Assembly: GCA_036522615.1 (NCBI GenBank)
Contig: DATDFN010000263.1
Coordinates: forward strand, 1-20,129
DNA length: 20,129 nt
Direction: 5' to 3'
DNA from: JAJPJQ01 sp036522615
GTDB taxonomy: Bacteria; Desulfobacterota; Binatia; UBA9968
A program made the translations under genes and the position numbers. Every line of letters starts with the position of its first letter. Position 1 is the stretch's first letter. Shown here in pieces: positions 1 to 7,057 of the stretch. A model generated the notes under the pieces. That model had not been told where the DNA came from and made no database searches. It saw only the letters and a program-made list of their open reading frames with translations.

Positions 1-100
1 GAATGCTTTTGATGCCGGCGAAATAAACTAGGTCAAACACTGAGAGCAAAGTGACAATGACAAGGAAAGTGAGTGTCTTATTGACACGCCTCTTCGTCAT
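1..100 (-). CDS. Partial membrane-anchored protein, N-terminus only
   Basis: An open frame begins with ATG at 100 on the minus strand and runs off the left edge (33 codons seen). The strong Shine-Dalgarno-like GGGAGGG sits just upstream, inside the 27-base gap after the amidohydrolase stop. The visible residues are a basic N-terminus (MTKRRVNK) followed by a hydrophobic stretch at about residues 9-28, so a signal anchor or first membrane helix is likely. It would be the last visible gene of the leftward operon. Base composition and codons (AGG, ACA, TCA, CTA, TTG) are clearly more AT-rich than in the neighbours. The family cannot be recognised from this fragment. Confidence 0.6.
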   Translation of the reverse strand, partial: MTKRRVNKTLTFLVIVTLLSVFDLVYFAGIKSI

Positions 101-127
101 GTAAGGCCCTCCCGATTACTTTAAGGC

Positions 128-1570
128 TCACTTCATCCTAAACGCCGGTGGCACGACTTCGTCCACGCCCTTGCCGGTCCAGTGCCAATTGGCGACGCTG
201 TCCCAGACGTGCTCGCCTTTCGCCTGGACTTTATCGAGCAGCTCGTCTTCGTTCAGGCGCAGATATTTATAATCGTCGACCAGCGTCTCGCCGTCGACGA
301 TGACCGTGCGCACGTCGCGGCTGACGGCGGTCTCGACGACCGCCTTGATCGGGTCGCGCACGGCGCCGAAGGCGATGTCGCGCAGGTTGATGATCGTGAT
401 GTCGGCTTTGGCGCCTTTGGCGAGACGCCCGAGATCGTCGCGCCCGACTAGCTTGGCGCCGCCGAGCGTCGCGGCGTTGAAGACGTCGCGCGGATGGCCC
501 GCGGCGAAGCTCTTCTCCGCCACGCGCGAGGCGAGCGCGGCGTAGCGCATGTCGGAGAGAATATCTTTCGGGAACGTGTCGGTGCCGATGCCCATGTTGA
601 CGCCGGCTTTGAGATACTTATCGAACGATTCCATGACGATGCCGAGCTTCAAGTATTTGAGCGGGCTGTAGGCGACCGATGCGCCGGAGTCGGCGATGAT
701 CTTGAGATCGTCGCCGTAAGGATATGCCGTCCAGCTGTGGCCGCCGATGAAGATGCAGTGCGAGAGCGAGACCTGGGGATCGAGAAAGCCGATGCGTTGG
801 AGCAGCTCGATCGGCGTCGCGCGCTCGCGCTGGAGCACGGTGTGGAACTCGAAGAGATTGATCGTCGCGTGGATCTGCACGCGCACGCCGATCTCTTTCG
901 CCGCTCTGCGCGTCTGCTTCAACAGCTCCGGCGTGCAGGTGTCGACGTGGCCGGGGAAGAGCATCGTGTGCATGCGGCCTTTGCACGCGCCGTTGTATTT
1001 TTTCGCGAACTCGATCGCGCGCTCCAGGCCTTCGCTGCCGCGCGCGTCGTTCCAGTCGTATTCGAGCCTGCCTTCGCGGTCCTGAAAGAAGCTCACGTTC
1101 TTGTAGCTCGGCCCCGTGTAGCAGCGGATGCCGACCTCGTCGACCATCGCGACGAACGGCGCCGGGTCGTTGCCCGGCCCGCCGATCTCGAGCGTCGTCG
1201 TGACGCCGCTCTTGAGCACGTGGATGAGCGAGAAGCGCTGCCCGACGTCGACGTCTTTCAGATGCGCGTGCTTCGCGCCTTCGCGCGTCGGTGCGCCGTG
1301 GCTTAAATAGTTCGAGGCGAAGTAATCGACCTTGTTCGCCTCGTTGAGCAGGTAGTCGCTCGCGTTGATGCCGGAGTGAAAGTGCGTATCGATCAAGCCC
1401 GGCGAGACGAGGCAGCCCTTGGCGTCGATTTTTTTATCGACGCGGTCTTTGTAATCTTTGCCGACGAACGCGACGCGGTCGTTCTCGTAAACGACGACGC
1501 CGTCCTTGATGATCTCGTGCTCCCTGCCGTCGAACCCGACGACGTAGCCGCCTTGAATGAGGGTTTTCAT
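128..1570 (-). CDS. Metal-dependent amidohydrolase (chlorohydrolase/deaminase-like)
   Basis: This 480-residue protein belongs to the amidohydrolase superfamily, cytosolic TIM-barrel hydrolases acting on C-N or C-Cl bonds of small molecules. It has the N-terminal beta-sandwich strand, then the metal-binding HxH pair (H63 and H65 in DTHFH), the SGVTTT strand (121-126), H234 in HATIN, H271 in SHC and D331 in GTDTFP. These are the ligands expected of an active AtzA/TrzN/guanine-deaminase-like member with one divalent metal. Length fits the family. The ATG at 1570 has AAAGGGAA about eight bases upstream. It is downstream of the epimerase in the same direction but separated by about 136 bases holding a palindromic element. 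The substrate cannot be assigned from sequence. Confidence 0.88.
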   Translation of the reverse strand: MKTLIQGGYVVGFDGREHEIIKDGVVVYENDRVAFVGKDYKDRVDKKIDAKGCLVSPGLIDTHFHSGINASDYLLNEANKVDYFASNYLSHGAPTREGAKHAHLKDVDVGQRFSLIHVLKSGVTTTLEIGGPGNDPAPFVAMVDEVGIRCYTGPSYKNVSFFQDREGRLEYDWNDARGSEGLERAIEFAKKYNGACKGRMHTMLFPGHVDTCTPELLKQTRRAAKEIGVRVQIHATINLFEFHTVLQRERATPIELLQRIGFLDPQVSLSHCIFIGGHSWTAYPYGDDLKIIADSGASVAYSPLKYLKLGIVMESFDKYLKAGVNMGIGTDTFPKDILSDMRYAALASRVAEKSFAAGHPRDVFNAATLGGAKLVGRDDLGRLAKGAKADITIINLRDIAFGAVRDPIKAVVETAVSRDVRTVIVDGETLVDDYKYLRLNEDELLDKVQAKGEHVWDSVANWHWTGKGVDEVVPPAFRMK

Positions 1571-1619
1571 TGTCGATTCCCTTTCACTCGGAGTTTCCGG
1601 TCGCGTTTCCTGCTTTTGC

Positions 1620-1685
1620 TGTCATTCTGAGGCCGCAGGCCGAAGAATCTCTCCGGAGAGATCCTTCACTTCGTTCAGGATGACA
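1620..1685. repeat. REP-like imperfect palindromic element
   Basis: The ends TGTCATTCTGA (1620-1630) and TCAGGATGACA (1675-1685) are inverted copies with one mismatch. Inside lie GAAGAATCTC and GAGATCCTTC as a second imperfect pair, and a perfect 16-base palindrome at 1647-1662 at the centre. A side hairpin GGCC-GCA-GGCC falls at 1631-1641. This arrangement resembles a family of dispersed intergenic palindromes I know from many GC-rich environmental genomes. It lies between the epimerase stop and the amidohydrolase start. As RNA it would fold into a long stem, so it could attenuate or protect the transcript, but that is inference. Confidence 0.75.
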
Positions 1686-1706
1686 GAAAAAGCGCTGCGC
1701 CTCACA

Positions 1707-2666
1707 TCAGTCATAGACTCCATCGCGCGCCCATTTGACATAGTGCGCGACGCCGCGCTCGGGAGCGTACTCGGGAGCAAAGCCGGTTTCCTCCGACAGG
1801 CGCGAGATATCGACGCAGGCGTGAATATCCATCGGCGTCCTCGTCGACGTGAGCGGCCCCGGTCCGTCGCCCAAATGAATTTCGACTTTCGGCAACGATT
1901 TTTTTATCGCCGCGGCGAACTCGGCGAGGCTTAAAAGCCGGCCGTAGCCGACGTTATAAATGCGGTGCCGCAAAGTCTTCGTCTGCAGCAGCAGCGCGAG
2001 GGCTTGCGCCGCATCCTTGGCGTAAAGAATATCGTGCGCTTCGGACGGGTCCTGATTTTCGAGCGCGATCGCCTGTCCGCGCGCCGCTTTGTCGACCATG
2101 TGGCCGGCGAGATTGCGCACGCCTTGATACAGAGGGCCGTACATGCGCGTGGCGCGCGCCGAGATCACCTCCATGCCGGTCTGCGCCGCATAGAGGAGGC
2201 AAAGGACCTCGCCCGCCTTTTTCGTGCCGGGGATGTAGCGGTCGGACGTGATGAAAAGCTTTTCCTCTTCTTTGAATGGCGTCGTGTCGGGCATGCCCTG
2301 ATAGACCGCCTCGGAGCTCACGAAGACGACGCGGCGCACGCCGGCGCGGTGCGCGGCTTCGAGCACGTTGATCGTGCCCGTGATGTTCGCGTCGAGCGCG
2401 TCGTAGAGCGGCGTGTCGCCCTTTTCCGAGCGCACCGCCGCGTGGACGATGCCGGTGATTTTGAAATCGTCGACCGCCGCGGCGACTTTTTCGAGCGAGG
2501 TGATATCGAGCGGCGCGACGGTGAGATTTTTTCCGGCGAAAGGCTGAAGAAAATCAGGGATGTGAACGTTGCGGTTGCTGGTGGCGAGCACGCGCTCGCC
2601 TTGCGCGCAGAGCAGTTGCGCCAGGTTGGCGCCGAGAAAACCCAATCCGCCGGTGATGAGAATCAT
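1707..2666 (-). CDS. NAD-dependent epimerase/dehydratase (extended SDR)
   Basis: The protein has about 319 residues. It opens with MILITGGLGFLG, the Rossmann TGxxGxxG nucleotide-binding loop of extended short-chain dehydrogenases such as nucleotide-sugar epimerases. A conserved serine strand follows (VFVSSEAVY, about 114-122). The usual catalytic YxxxK is altered: the sequence reads Y-I-P-G-T-K, so the tyrosine is one residue too far from the lysine (Y144, K149). I chose the ATG at 2666 because the Rossmann strand then begins immediately. A TTG four codons upstream (2678) is possible, and neither has a clear ribosome site. It lies about 33 bases after the M24 gene in the same operon. It may act on a sugar nucleotide or another hydroxy substrate; the sequence does not decide. 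Confidence 0.82.
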   Translation of the reverse strand: MILITGGLGFLGANLAQLLCAQGERVLATSNRNVHIPDFLQPFAGKNLTVAPLDITSLEKVAAAVDDFKITGIVHAAVRSEKGDTPLYDALDANITGTINVLEAAHRAGVRRVVFVSSEAVYQGMPDTTPFKEEEKLFITSDRYIPGTKKAGEVLCLLYAAQTGMEVISARATRMYGPLYQGVRNLAGHMVDKAARGQAIALENQDPSEAHDILYAKDAAQALALLLQTKTLRHRIYNVGYGRLLSLAEFAAAIKKSLPKVEIHLGDGPGPLTSTRTPMDIHACVDISRLSEETGFAPEYAPERGVAHYVKWARDGVYD

Positions 2667-2699
2667 AACAGCGGTCAACTACTGGTAAGGTAGCGGCTC

Positions 2700-3809
2700 T
2701 TATAACACGATCAGCTCATCGCCGACCTTGTTGAGCCGCTGGTTGCCGTTGGCGTTCGTGAGATAGGTCTCGCCCCAAAGCAGCGAGCTTTCGCCGAGGA
2801 GCGGCCAGGGATGCACGATGAAGATCATCCCGGGTACGATATCGGTCTGGTTCTGCGGCGTCGGACGGTCCTCGACCATGTCGATGCCGACGATGTGGCC
2901 GTAGACCGGGGTGCAGTCGAGACCCGCGCCGCGCACGTAAGCTTCCATCTCGCTCATCGGGTGCGCGACTTTATAGCCGGGCTTGAGCGTTTTGAGCGCG
3001 CGCTTGATGGCGCCGACGGAAACTTCGTGCAGCTTGATGAGGTCTTTGTCCGGTTTCCCGAGCGACACCGCGCGCGCGAGCTGCGTCCAATAGCCGCCGT
3101 ACTGCGCGGTGATCTCGACGAAGATCATGCCTTTCTTCGGAATCTTGCGGCCCGAGGCGGGATACGCATCGACCTTCGGTCCCTGCGAGATAATGTTGAA
3201 GCTTTTTTCGACCCCCTCGCTTTTCAGCAGGAAATCGATATAGGCCATGATCTCCCATTCGGTCTTGCCGGGCTTGATGCGCTTGATGCCCTCGGTGAAC
3301 GCCTGATCGACCAGCGCGGCGGATTTCTTGACGAGCTTCGTCTCGTCGCCGTCGATCGTGGCGCGGAGCTTTTTGAGCTCCGGGCCGAACTCGGCGATCT
3401 TCATCTGCGGGAACGTTTCCTCGATGCGCTCGACCCAGAGGTAGGGAAGGCGGTCGAGGCCGTCGACGCCCACCGTCGCGCGATCCATTCCCTTTTCGCG
3501 CAGCACCTCGATCAGGCTGTCGAGAAAACGATTGCTCAGACGAATGTCCGGTATCCAAGAAAATTTCTTCGCGCGCATCGCCTGAAAGCGCGATTCGACG
3601 AGCAGCAGCGGCGGCTTTGCTTCATCTCGAAAGAACACGAGTACGAGCTGGATATTGATATTGGGAAAATCGGTAAGATAGCGAAACGCCGCGCCGTCGC
3701 CGCGTACGGCGCTGGAGCCGCGCGCGATGAGCGCGTCCAGGCCCTTTTCGGCCATCTTTTCCCGCACGAGCCGGTAGCGGCTCTCTTTCACCCGTTCGGA
3801 AAGAAACAT
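2700..3809 (-). CDS. M24-family (creatinase/aminopeptidase P-like) protein with degenerate metal site
   Basis: The 369-residue protein has the two-domain creatinase/prolidase layout: an N-terminal creatinase-like domain (about 1-150) and a C-terminal pita-bread domain (about 155-369). The histidine of the GH motif is present (H305 in YGHIVG). The positions that normally hold the dinuclear metal ligands (Asp, Asp, His, Glu, Glu) read E232, Q243, H305, H333 and E347, so at least three of five are changed. It is therefore more likely a metal-independent creatinase-like hydrolase or lyase than a true Xaa-Pro peptidase. The ATG at 3809 is preceded by GAGGAG. The gene starts 11 bases after the FMN-barrel gene, suggesting co-transcription. 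Confidence 0.82.
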   Translation of the reverse strand: MFLSERVKESRYRLVREKMAEKGLDALIARGSSAVRGDGAAFRYLTDFPNINIQLVLVFFRDEAKPPLLLVESRFQAMRAKKFSWIPDIRLSNRFLDSLIEVLREKGMDRATVGVDGLDRLPYLWVERIEETFPQMKIAEFGPELKKLRATIDGDETKLVKKSAALVDQAFTEGIKRIKPGKTEWEIMAYIDFLLKSEGVEKSFNIISQGPKVDAYPASGRKIPKKGMIFVEITAQYGGYWTQLARAVSLGKPDKDLIKLHEVSVGAIKRALKTLKPGYKVAHPMSEMEAYVRGAGLDCTPVYGHIVGIDMVEDRPTPQNQTDIVPGMIFIVHPWPLLGESSLLWGETYLTNANGNQRLNKVGDELIVL

Positions 3810-3820
3810 GGCGCTCCTCG

Positions 3821-4237
3821 TCAGCGCGACTGCAGGACCTGGCCTGCGAGATTAGTGACTTTTTCGACGTGGATGACTACCGCGGCGCCTTTGCGCTCCG
3901 GGTCTTTGTCGAGCTCGTCCTTGACGGTTCGCGACATGACCGCGTCGCGGATCGGCCCGGCCTCGTGCACCTTGGCGACGCCGTGAAAGCGGAAGTTGAG
4001 GCGCGTCTTCGGGTCGCGGAAGAGGACGACGACCTTGGGGTTCTCCGTGACATTCTTCAGGTGCTGGCGCTTGGTGCGCTCCCAGTACGCCAGAGACTCC
4101 GGGTCGAAAACCATCATGCTGCCCTTGTAGCCGATGTCGGGCTCGCCGTCCCGCGCGGCGGTCGCCAGGACGCAGGGGCAGCCGTTCGCCAGCGCATTGT
4201 CGATCATTTCGCGCATCTGATCGGTCAGTGCAATCAT
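3821..4237 (-). CDS. Pyridoxamine 5'-phosphate oxidase-like FMN split-barrel protein
   Basis: The 138-residue protein has the size and strand pattern of the small PNPOx-like flavin split barrels. It has an N-terminal helix, a strand CPCVLATAARDGEPDIGYKG (about 20-39), a YWERTKRQHLKN segment that commonly contacts the flavin phosphate, and VVVLFRDP. Such proteins bind FMN (some bind F420 or haem) and are usually dimeric, cytosolic oxidoreductases. The ATG at 4237 is preceded by a G-rich AGGGGG. It is the first gene of the leftward operon, with an M24 protein 11 bases downstream. Its redox substrate is unknown. True PdxH is longer, so vitamin B6 synthesis is not implied. Confidence 0.8.
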   Translation of the reverse strand: MIALTDQMREMIDNALANGCPCVLATAARDGEPDIGYKGSMMVFDPESLAYWERTKRQHLKNVTENPKVVVLFRDPKTRLNFRFHGVAKVHEAGPIRDAVMSRTVKDELDKDPERKGAAVVIHVEKVTNLAGQVLQSR

Positions 4238-4315
4238 CGGTGCTGCCCCCTTTTGACTATTAAAAATCCGGCTTCAACCGTTTAAAAAAGCCCGCAAAAT
4301 CCCTTTGTTGGCGGC

Positions 4316-4344
4316 TTGCAGTTTGAACGAAATCTTTCTATAAC
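4316..4344 (+). promoter_or_regulatory. Sigma70-like promoter for coxSMG genes
   Basis: TTGCAG (4316-4321) and TATAAC (4339-4344) are separated by exactly 17 bases. Transcription would start near 4351 and give a leader of about 55 bases before the ATG at 4407. It lies in the 169-base divergent gap between the FMN-barrel gene and the coxS homologue. I saw no equally convincing promoter for the minus-strand operon in the same gap. Confidence 0.6.
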
Positions 4345-4406
4345 ATAGCCGCATCAGGTTGTCACCGACCGCATCTCTCCCGTAAAAAGCCGCGAAAGGC
4401 AGAGGC

Positions 4407-4871
4407 ATGAAGAAAAAAATACGCTTGCGCGTCAACGGAAAAAAAGTGGAGCAGGAAGTCGACACGAATCGCATGATGGTCGATTTTTTGCGCTACGATC
4501 TCGGGCTCACCGGCACGAAAGAAGGCTGCAGCGTCGGCGTCTGCGGCGCCTGCACGGTGCTGATGGACGGCGAGATGATCAGCTCGTGTATCGCGCCCGC
4601 GGTTTTCGCCGACGGCCGCGAGATCACGACCGTCGAGGGGCTCGCGAAAAACGGCAAGCTCCATCCGGTCCAGCAAAGCTTCATCAAGTACGGCGGCTTC
4701 CAGTGCGGCATCTGCACGCCGGGCCAGGTCGTCGCGGCCAAGGCGCTGCTCGATAAGGTGCCCAAGCCCAACGAGGAGCAGATCAAGGACTGGATGATGG
4801 GCAATCTTTGCCGCTGTACCGGCTATTACAAGATTATTGAATCGATCCAAAAAGCGCATCAGTTCAAATAG
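4407..4871 (+). CDS. Molybdenum hydroxylase small subunit, 2x[2Fe-2S] (CoxS-like)
   Basis: The 154-residue protein carries the two [2Fe-2S] clusters of xanthine oxidase/CO dehydrogenase-type enzymes. The plant-ferredoxin-like N-terminal domain has C41, C46, C49 and C61. The helical C-terminal domain has C100 and C103 in QCGICTPG, and C135 and C137 in CRCTGY. It passes electrons between the molybdenum cofactor of the large subunit and the FAD of the medium subunit, in the cytoplasm or membrane-associated. Length and all eight cysteines are normal. The FAD subunit starts nine bases after its stop. Family members use CO, purines, aldehydes or aromatic compounds, so the substrate is open without the large subunit. 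Confidence 0.95.
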   Translation: MKKKIRLRVNGKKVEQEVDTNRMMVDFLRYDLGLTGTKEGCSVGVCGACTVLMDGEMISSCIAPAVFADGREITTVEGLAKNGKLHPVQQSFIKYGGFQCGICTPGQVVAAKALLDKVPKPNEEQIKDWMMGNLCRCTGYYKIIESIQKAHQFK

Positions 4872-4880
4872 GAAAACGCC

Positions 4881-5780
4881 ATGCAAGCCTTCGAATACCG
4901 AACCCCGAAAACGCTCAAAGAAGTTCAGCAGGACTTAAAGCAGTTCGGCAGCGACGCGAAGCTCATCGCCGGCGGCACCGCGCTGGTCATCATGATGAAG
5001 CAGCGCCTTGTGCGCCCGGCGTGCCTCGTGAGCCTGCGCTCGGTCCGCGCGCTCAACGGCGTCGCCGAAAAAAACGGCGGAATCGCTATCGGCGGCGCCA
5101 CGACGCATCGCTCCGTCGAGGGATCGCCGCTCGTAAAGCGCCGTCTCCCGGTGCTGGCCGAGACGTATCACCACGTCGCAACCGTGCGCGTCCGCAACAT
5201 GGCGACGGTCGGCGGCGGCCTCGCGCACGCCGACCCCAATCAGGACCCGCCGCCGACTTTGATCGCGCTCGGCGCGAGTGTGAAAGCCGCGTCGGCGGAC
5301 GGCAACCGGATCATTCCGCTGGAAGATTTTTTCACCGACTATTACGAGACCGTGCTGAAGCCGGAAGAGATCATTACCGAGCTTTACGTGCCGCGTCTGC
5401 CCGCAAACAGCGGCGCCGCGTTTCTCAAATTTCTCCCGCGGACCGCCGACGATTACGCGACGGTTTCCGCCGCGGCCGTCGTGACGCTCGACAAAAGCAA
5501 AAAGAGCTTCGCCGAGGTCCGCATCGCGCTCGGGAGCGTCGGTACGACGCCGATCCGCGCGCGCGAGGCCGAGGCCGTGCTGCGCGGCCAGCCGGTCAAG
5601 GCCGAAGCCCTGGCGGAAGCTGGGGAGAAGGCGAAACAGGCGGTCGATCCGATCAGCGATTTTCGCGGCTCCGCCGCCTATAAGAAGGAAATGGCCGGGG
5701 TTTTCGTGCGCCGCGCGCTGACGAAAGCGCTCGAAGGCCTCGTCAAGCTTCCGAAGTCCGCGCCGAAAGGGAAACGCTAA
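4881..5780 (+). CDS. Molybdenum hydroxylase FAD-binding medium subunit (CoxM-like)
   Basis: The 299-residue protein matches the FAD-binding subunit of CO dehydrogenase/xanthine dehydrogenase-like enzymes. The two flavin pyrophosphate-binding loops are AGGTAL (30-35) and ATVGGGLAHADPNQD (about 108-122). The second is the family's TxGG loop with GGG in place of the common GGN. The C-terminal CO_deh_flav_C domain follows from about 185. It transfers electrons from the iron-sulfur subunit to an external acceptor. It sits nine bases after coxS and one base before the CoxG-like gene, so all three are surely one transcript. The lysine-rich tail (PKSAPKGKR) is ordinary. Confidence 0.93.
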   Translation: MQAFEYRTPKTLKEVQQDLKQFGSDAKLIAGGTALVIMMKQRLVRPACLVSLRSVRALNGVAEKNGGIAIGGATTHRSVEGSPLVKRRLPVLAETYHHVATVRVRNMATVGGGLAHADPNQDPPPTLIALGASVKAASADGNRIIPLEDFFTDYYETVLKPEEIITELYVPRLPANSGAAFLKFLPRTADDYATVSAAAVVTLDKSKKSFAEVRIALGSVGTTPIRAREAEAVLRGQPVKAEALAEAGEKAKQAVDPISDFRGSAAYKKEMAGVFVRRALTKALEGLVKLPKSAPKGKR

Positions 5781-5781
5781 G

Positions 5782-6231
5782 ATGAAATTCAGCCAGCGCG
5801 CCGTCATTCCGGCCGCCAGAGAGCCGCTCTGGAATTTTCTCATGGACGTGCCGAAAGTGGCGCAGTCGCTGCCGGGTGTGGAGTCGGTCAGCAAAATCGA
5901 CGATACGACTTATCAAGGGACGCTCAAGGTGCGCGTCGGCCCGATCTCGCTCAATCTGCAAGGAAAGATTATTCTCGAGGAGCAGGACAAAGACCGCTGG
6001 CGCGCGGCGCTCCGCGCCGAAGCCAACGACCGCATGGCCGCGGGCGCCGTCAAGGGCAAGACGAGCATGGAGCTCAAGGAGCTCGGGCCGAAAGAGACCG
6101 AGCTCGTCGTAGAGACGGACGTGAACATCCTCGGCAAGATCGGGGAATTCGGCCAGCCGATTATCCGCAAAAAAGCCGACCAGATGCTGCAGCAGTTTAT
6201 CGACAACATCAAGCGGCAGCTCACCGCCTGA
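5782..6231 (+). CDS. CoxG-like SRPBCC protein
   Basis: The 149-residue protein belongs to the CO dehydrogenase subunit G (CoxG) family, a START/SRPBCC helix-grip fold. It has the typical start (P-REPLWNFLMD) and the LPGVESV motif at about 30-36, then an amphipathic C-terminal helix. In carboxidotrophs CoxG helps anchor or assemble the molybdoenzyme at the membrane, but homologues accompany many other molybdenum hydroxylases. The start is one base after the coxM stop. Downstream lies a convergent gene after only ten bases, with no terminator hairpin visible and no large catalytic subunit. The long C-terminal extension with a membrane helix seen in some CoxG proteins is absent. Confidence 0.9.
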   Translation: MKFSQRAVIPAAREPLWNFLMDVPKVAQSLPGVESVSKIDDTTYQGTLKVRVGPISLNLQGKIILEEQDKDRWRAALRAEANDRMAAGAVKGKTSMELKELGPKETELVVETDVNILGKIGEFGQPIIRKKADQMLQQFIDNIKRQLTA

Positions 6232-6241
6232 TCCGTTAAAG

Positions 6242-7057
6242 CTAATTGGAGGTTCGCGGCGCGCGCAACGCTTGGCGCTCCTGTGCGAGACCGCCGGCGA
6301 TCGCGTTGTGGCAGGCATGGCTCAGCTGCTTTCGGCTGAGTGAGTTGTTTTTGAAGTAGGCCGTCGCGATCGGCGCGTGGATCCTCACCGCGACTTCGAT
6401 TCTTTTCATCCCCATTACGCCCCAGAAGTGCGGCATAAAATCCATGTCGCCGTACCAGTAGACTTTATCACGATTTTTCGCCGACACCGGCTCGCCGTCG
6501 ATTCTTCGATAAATGATCGTCAGCGGCAGGACCGGAGCGTGCGCGCGCAGCGGCGCGGCAAACGGCGCCGTCTGAAACGGCAGCAACTGGTCGCCGTTGG
6601 TGGAAGTGCCTTCCGGAAAAATCAGGATGCTCGCCTTTTGATCGAGCCGCTCGATGATTTCTTCGACCGCCAGGGTAATCTTTCCCTTGCGCTGGCGGTC
6701 GATATAGATCGTGCCGCAGAGCGCCGTCCACAGCCCGATCACCGGCCAGCGCCGCACCTCGCCCTTCGTGATGAAGTTGACCGGAAAAAGACTGCCCAGC
6801 ACGAAGCCGTCGAGATAGCCCAGATGATTGGCCGTGATCACGGCGCCTTCGATATCGAGCAGCTCGAGATCGCCCTGGACGGTGATGCGGATTCCGACGA
6901 TGGTCCGCAGCAGGGCGACGAAACGGCGCGTCATTTCCGCGACGATGCGCCAGCCGTTGTGGGGCCGCCACAATACGATCCACAGCCGCACCATGGCGGC
7001 CGCGACGAACAGCAGCGCCCAGACGCCAGATAGTGTTATGAGCTTAACGATTCGCAT
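6242..7057 (-). CDS. olsA: Lyso-ornithine lipid / 1-acylglycerol-phosphate acyltransferase (OlsA/PlsC family)
   Basis: The 271-residue membrane protein is a PlsC-type acyltransferase. It has a membrane segment at about 9-30, the catalytic NHxxxxD motif (H78, D83 in NHLGYLD) and the substrate-binding FPEGT block (147-151). It transfers a fatty acyl group from acyl-ACP or acyl-CoA to a lysolipid. Because it overlaps olsB by 14 bases, the best reading is OlsA, which O-acylates lyso-ornithine lipid. General lysophosphatidic acid acylation is the alternative, and some OlsA proteins do both. The gene converges on the CoxG-like gene with a ten-base gap. Confidence 0.85.
   Translation of the reverse strand: MRIVKLITLSGVWALLFVAAAMVRLWIVLWRPHNGWRIVAEMTRRFVALLRTIVGIRITVQGDLELLDIEGAVITANHLGYLDGFVLGSLFPVNFITKGEVRRWPVIGLWTALCGTIYIDRQRKGKITLAVEEIIERLDQKASILIFPEGTSTNGDQLLPFQTAPFAAPLRAHAPVLPLTIIYRRIDGEPVSAKNRDKVYWYGDMDFMPHFWGVMGMKRIEVAVRIHAPIATAYFKNNSLSRKQLSHACHNAIAGGLAQERQALRAPRTSN

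Noticed and set aside
494..1306. Plus-strand open frame of 270 codons inside the amidohydrolase gene
   Set aside because: Antisense to a protein with all family motifs. Composition is typical of a mirror frame.
2811..3986. Plus-strand open frame of 391 codons across the M24 and FMN-barrel genes
   Set aside because: Shadow frame in high GC sequence. It spans two well-supported genes and has no motif.
4407..6231. Claim that the organism oxidises carbon monoxide
   Set aside because: CoxS, CoxM and CoxG homologues accompany many molybdenum hydroxylases. The diagnostic large subunit is absent.
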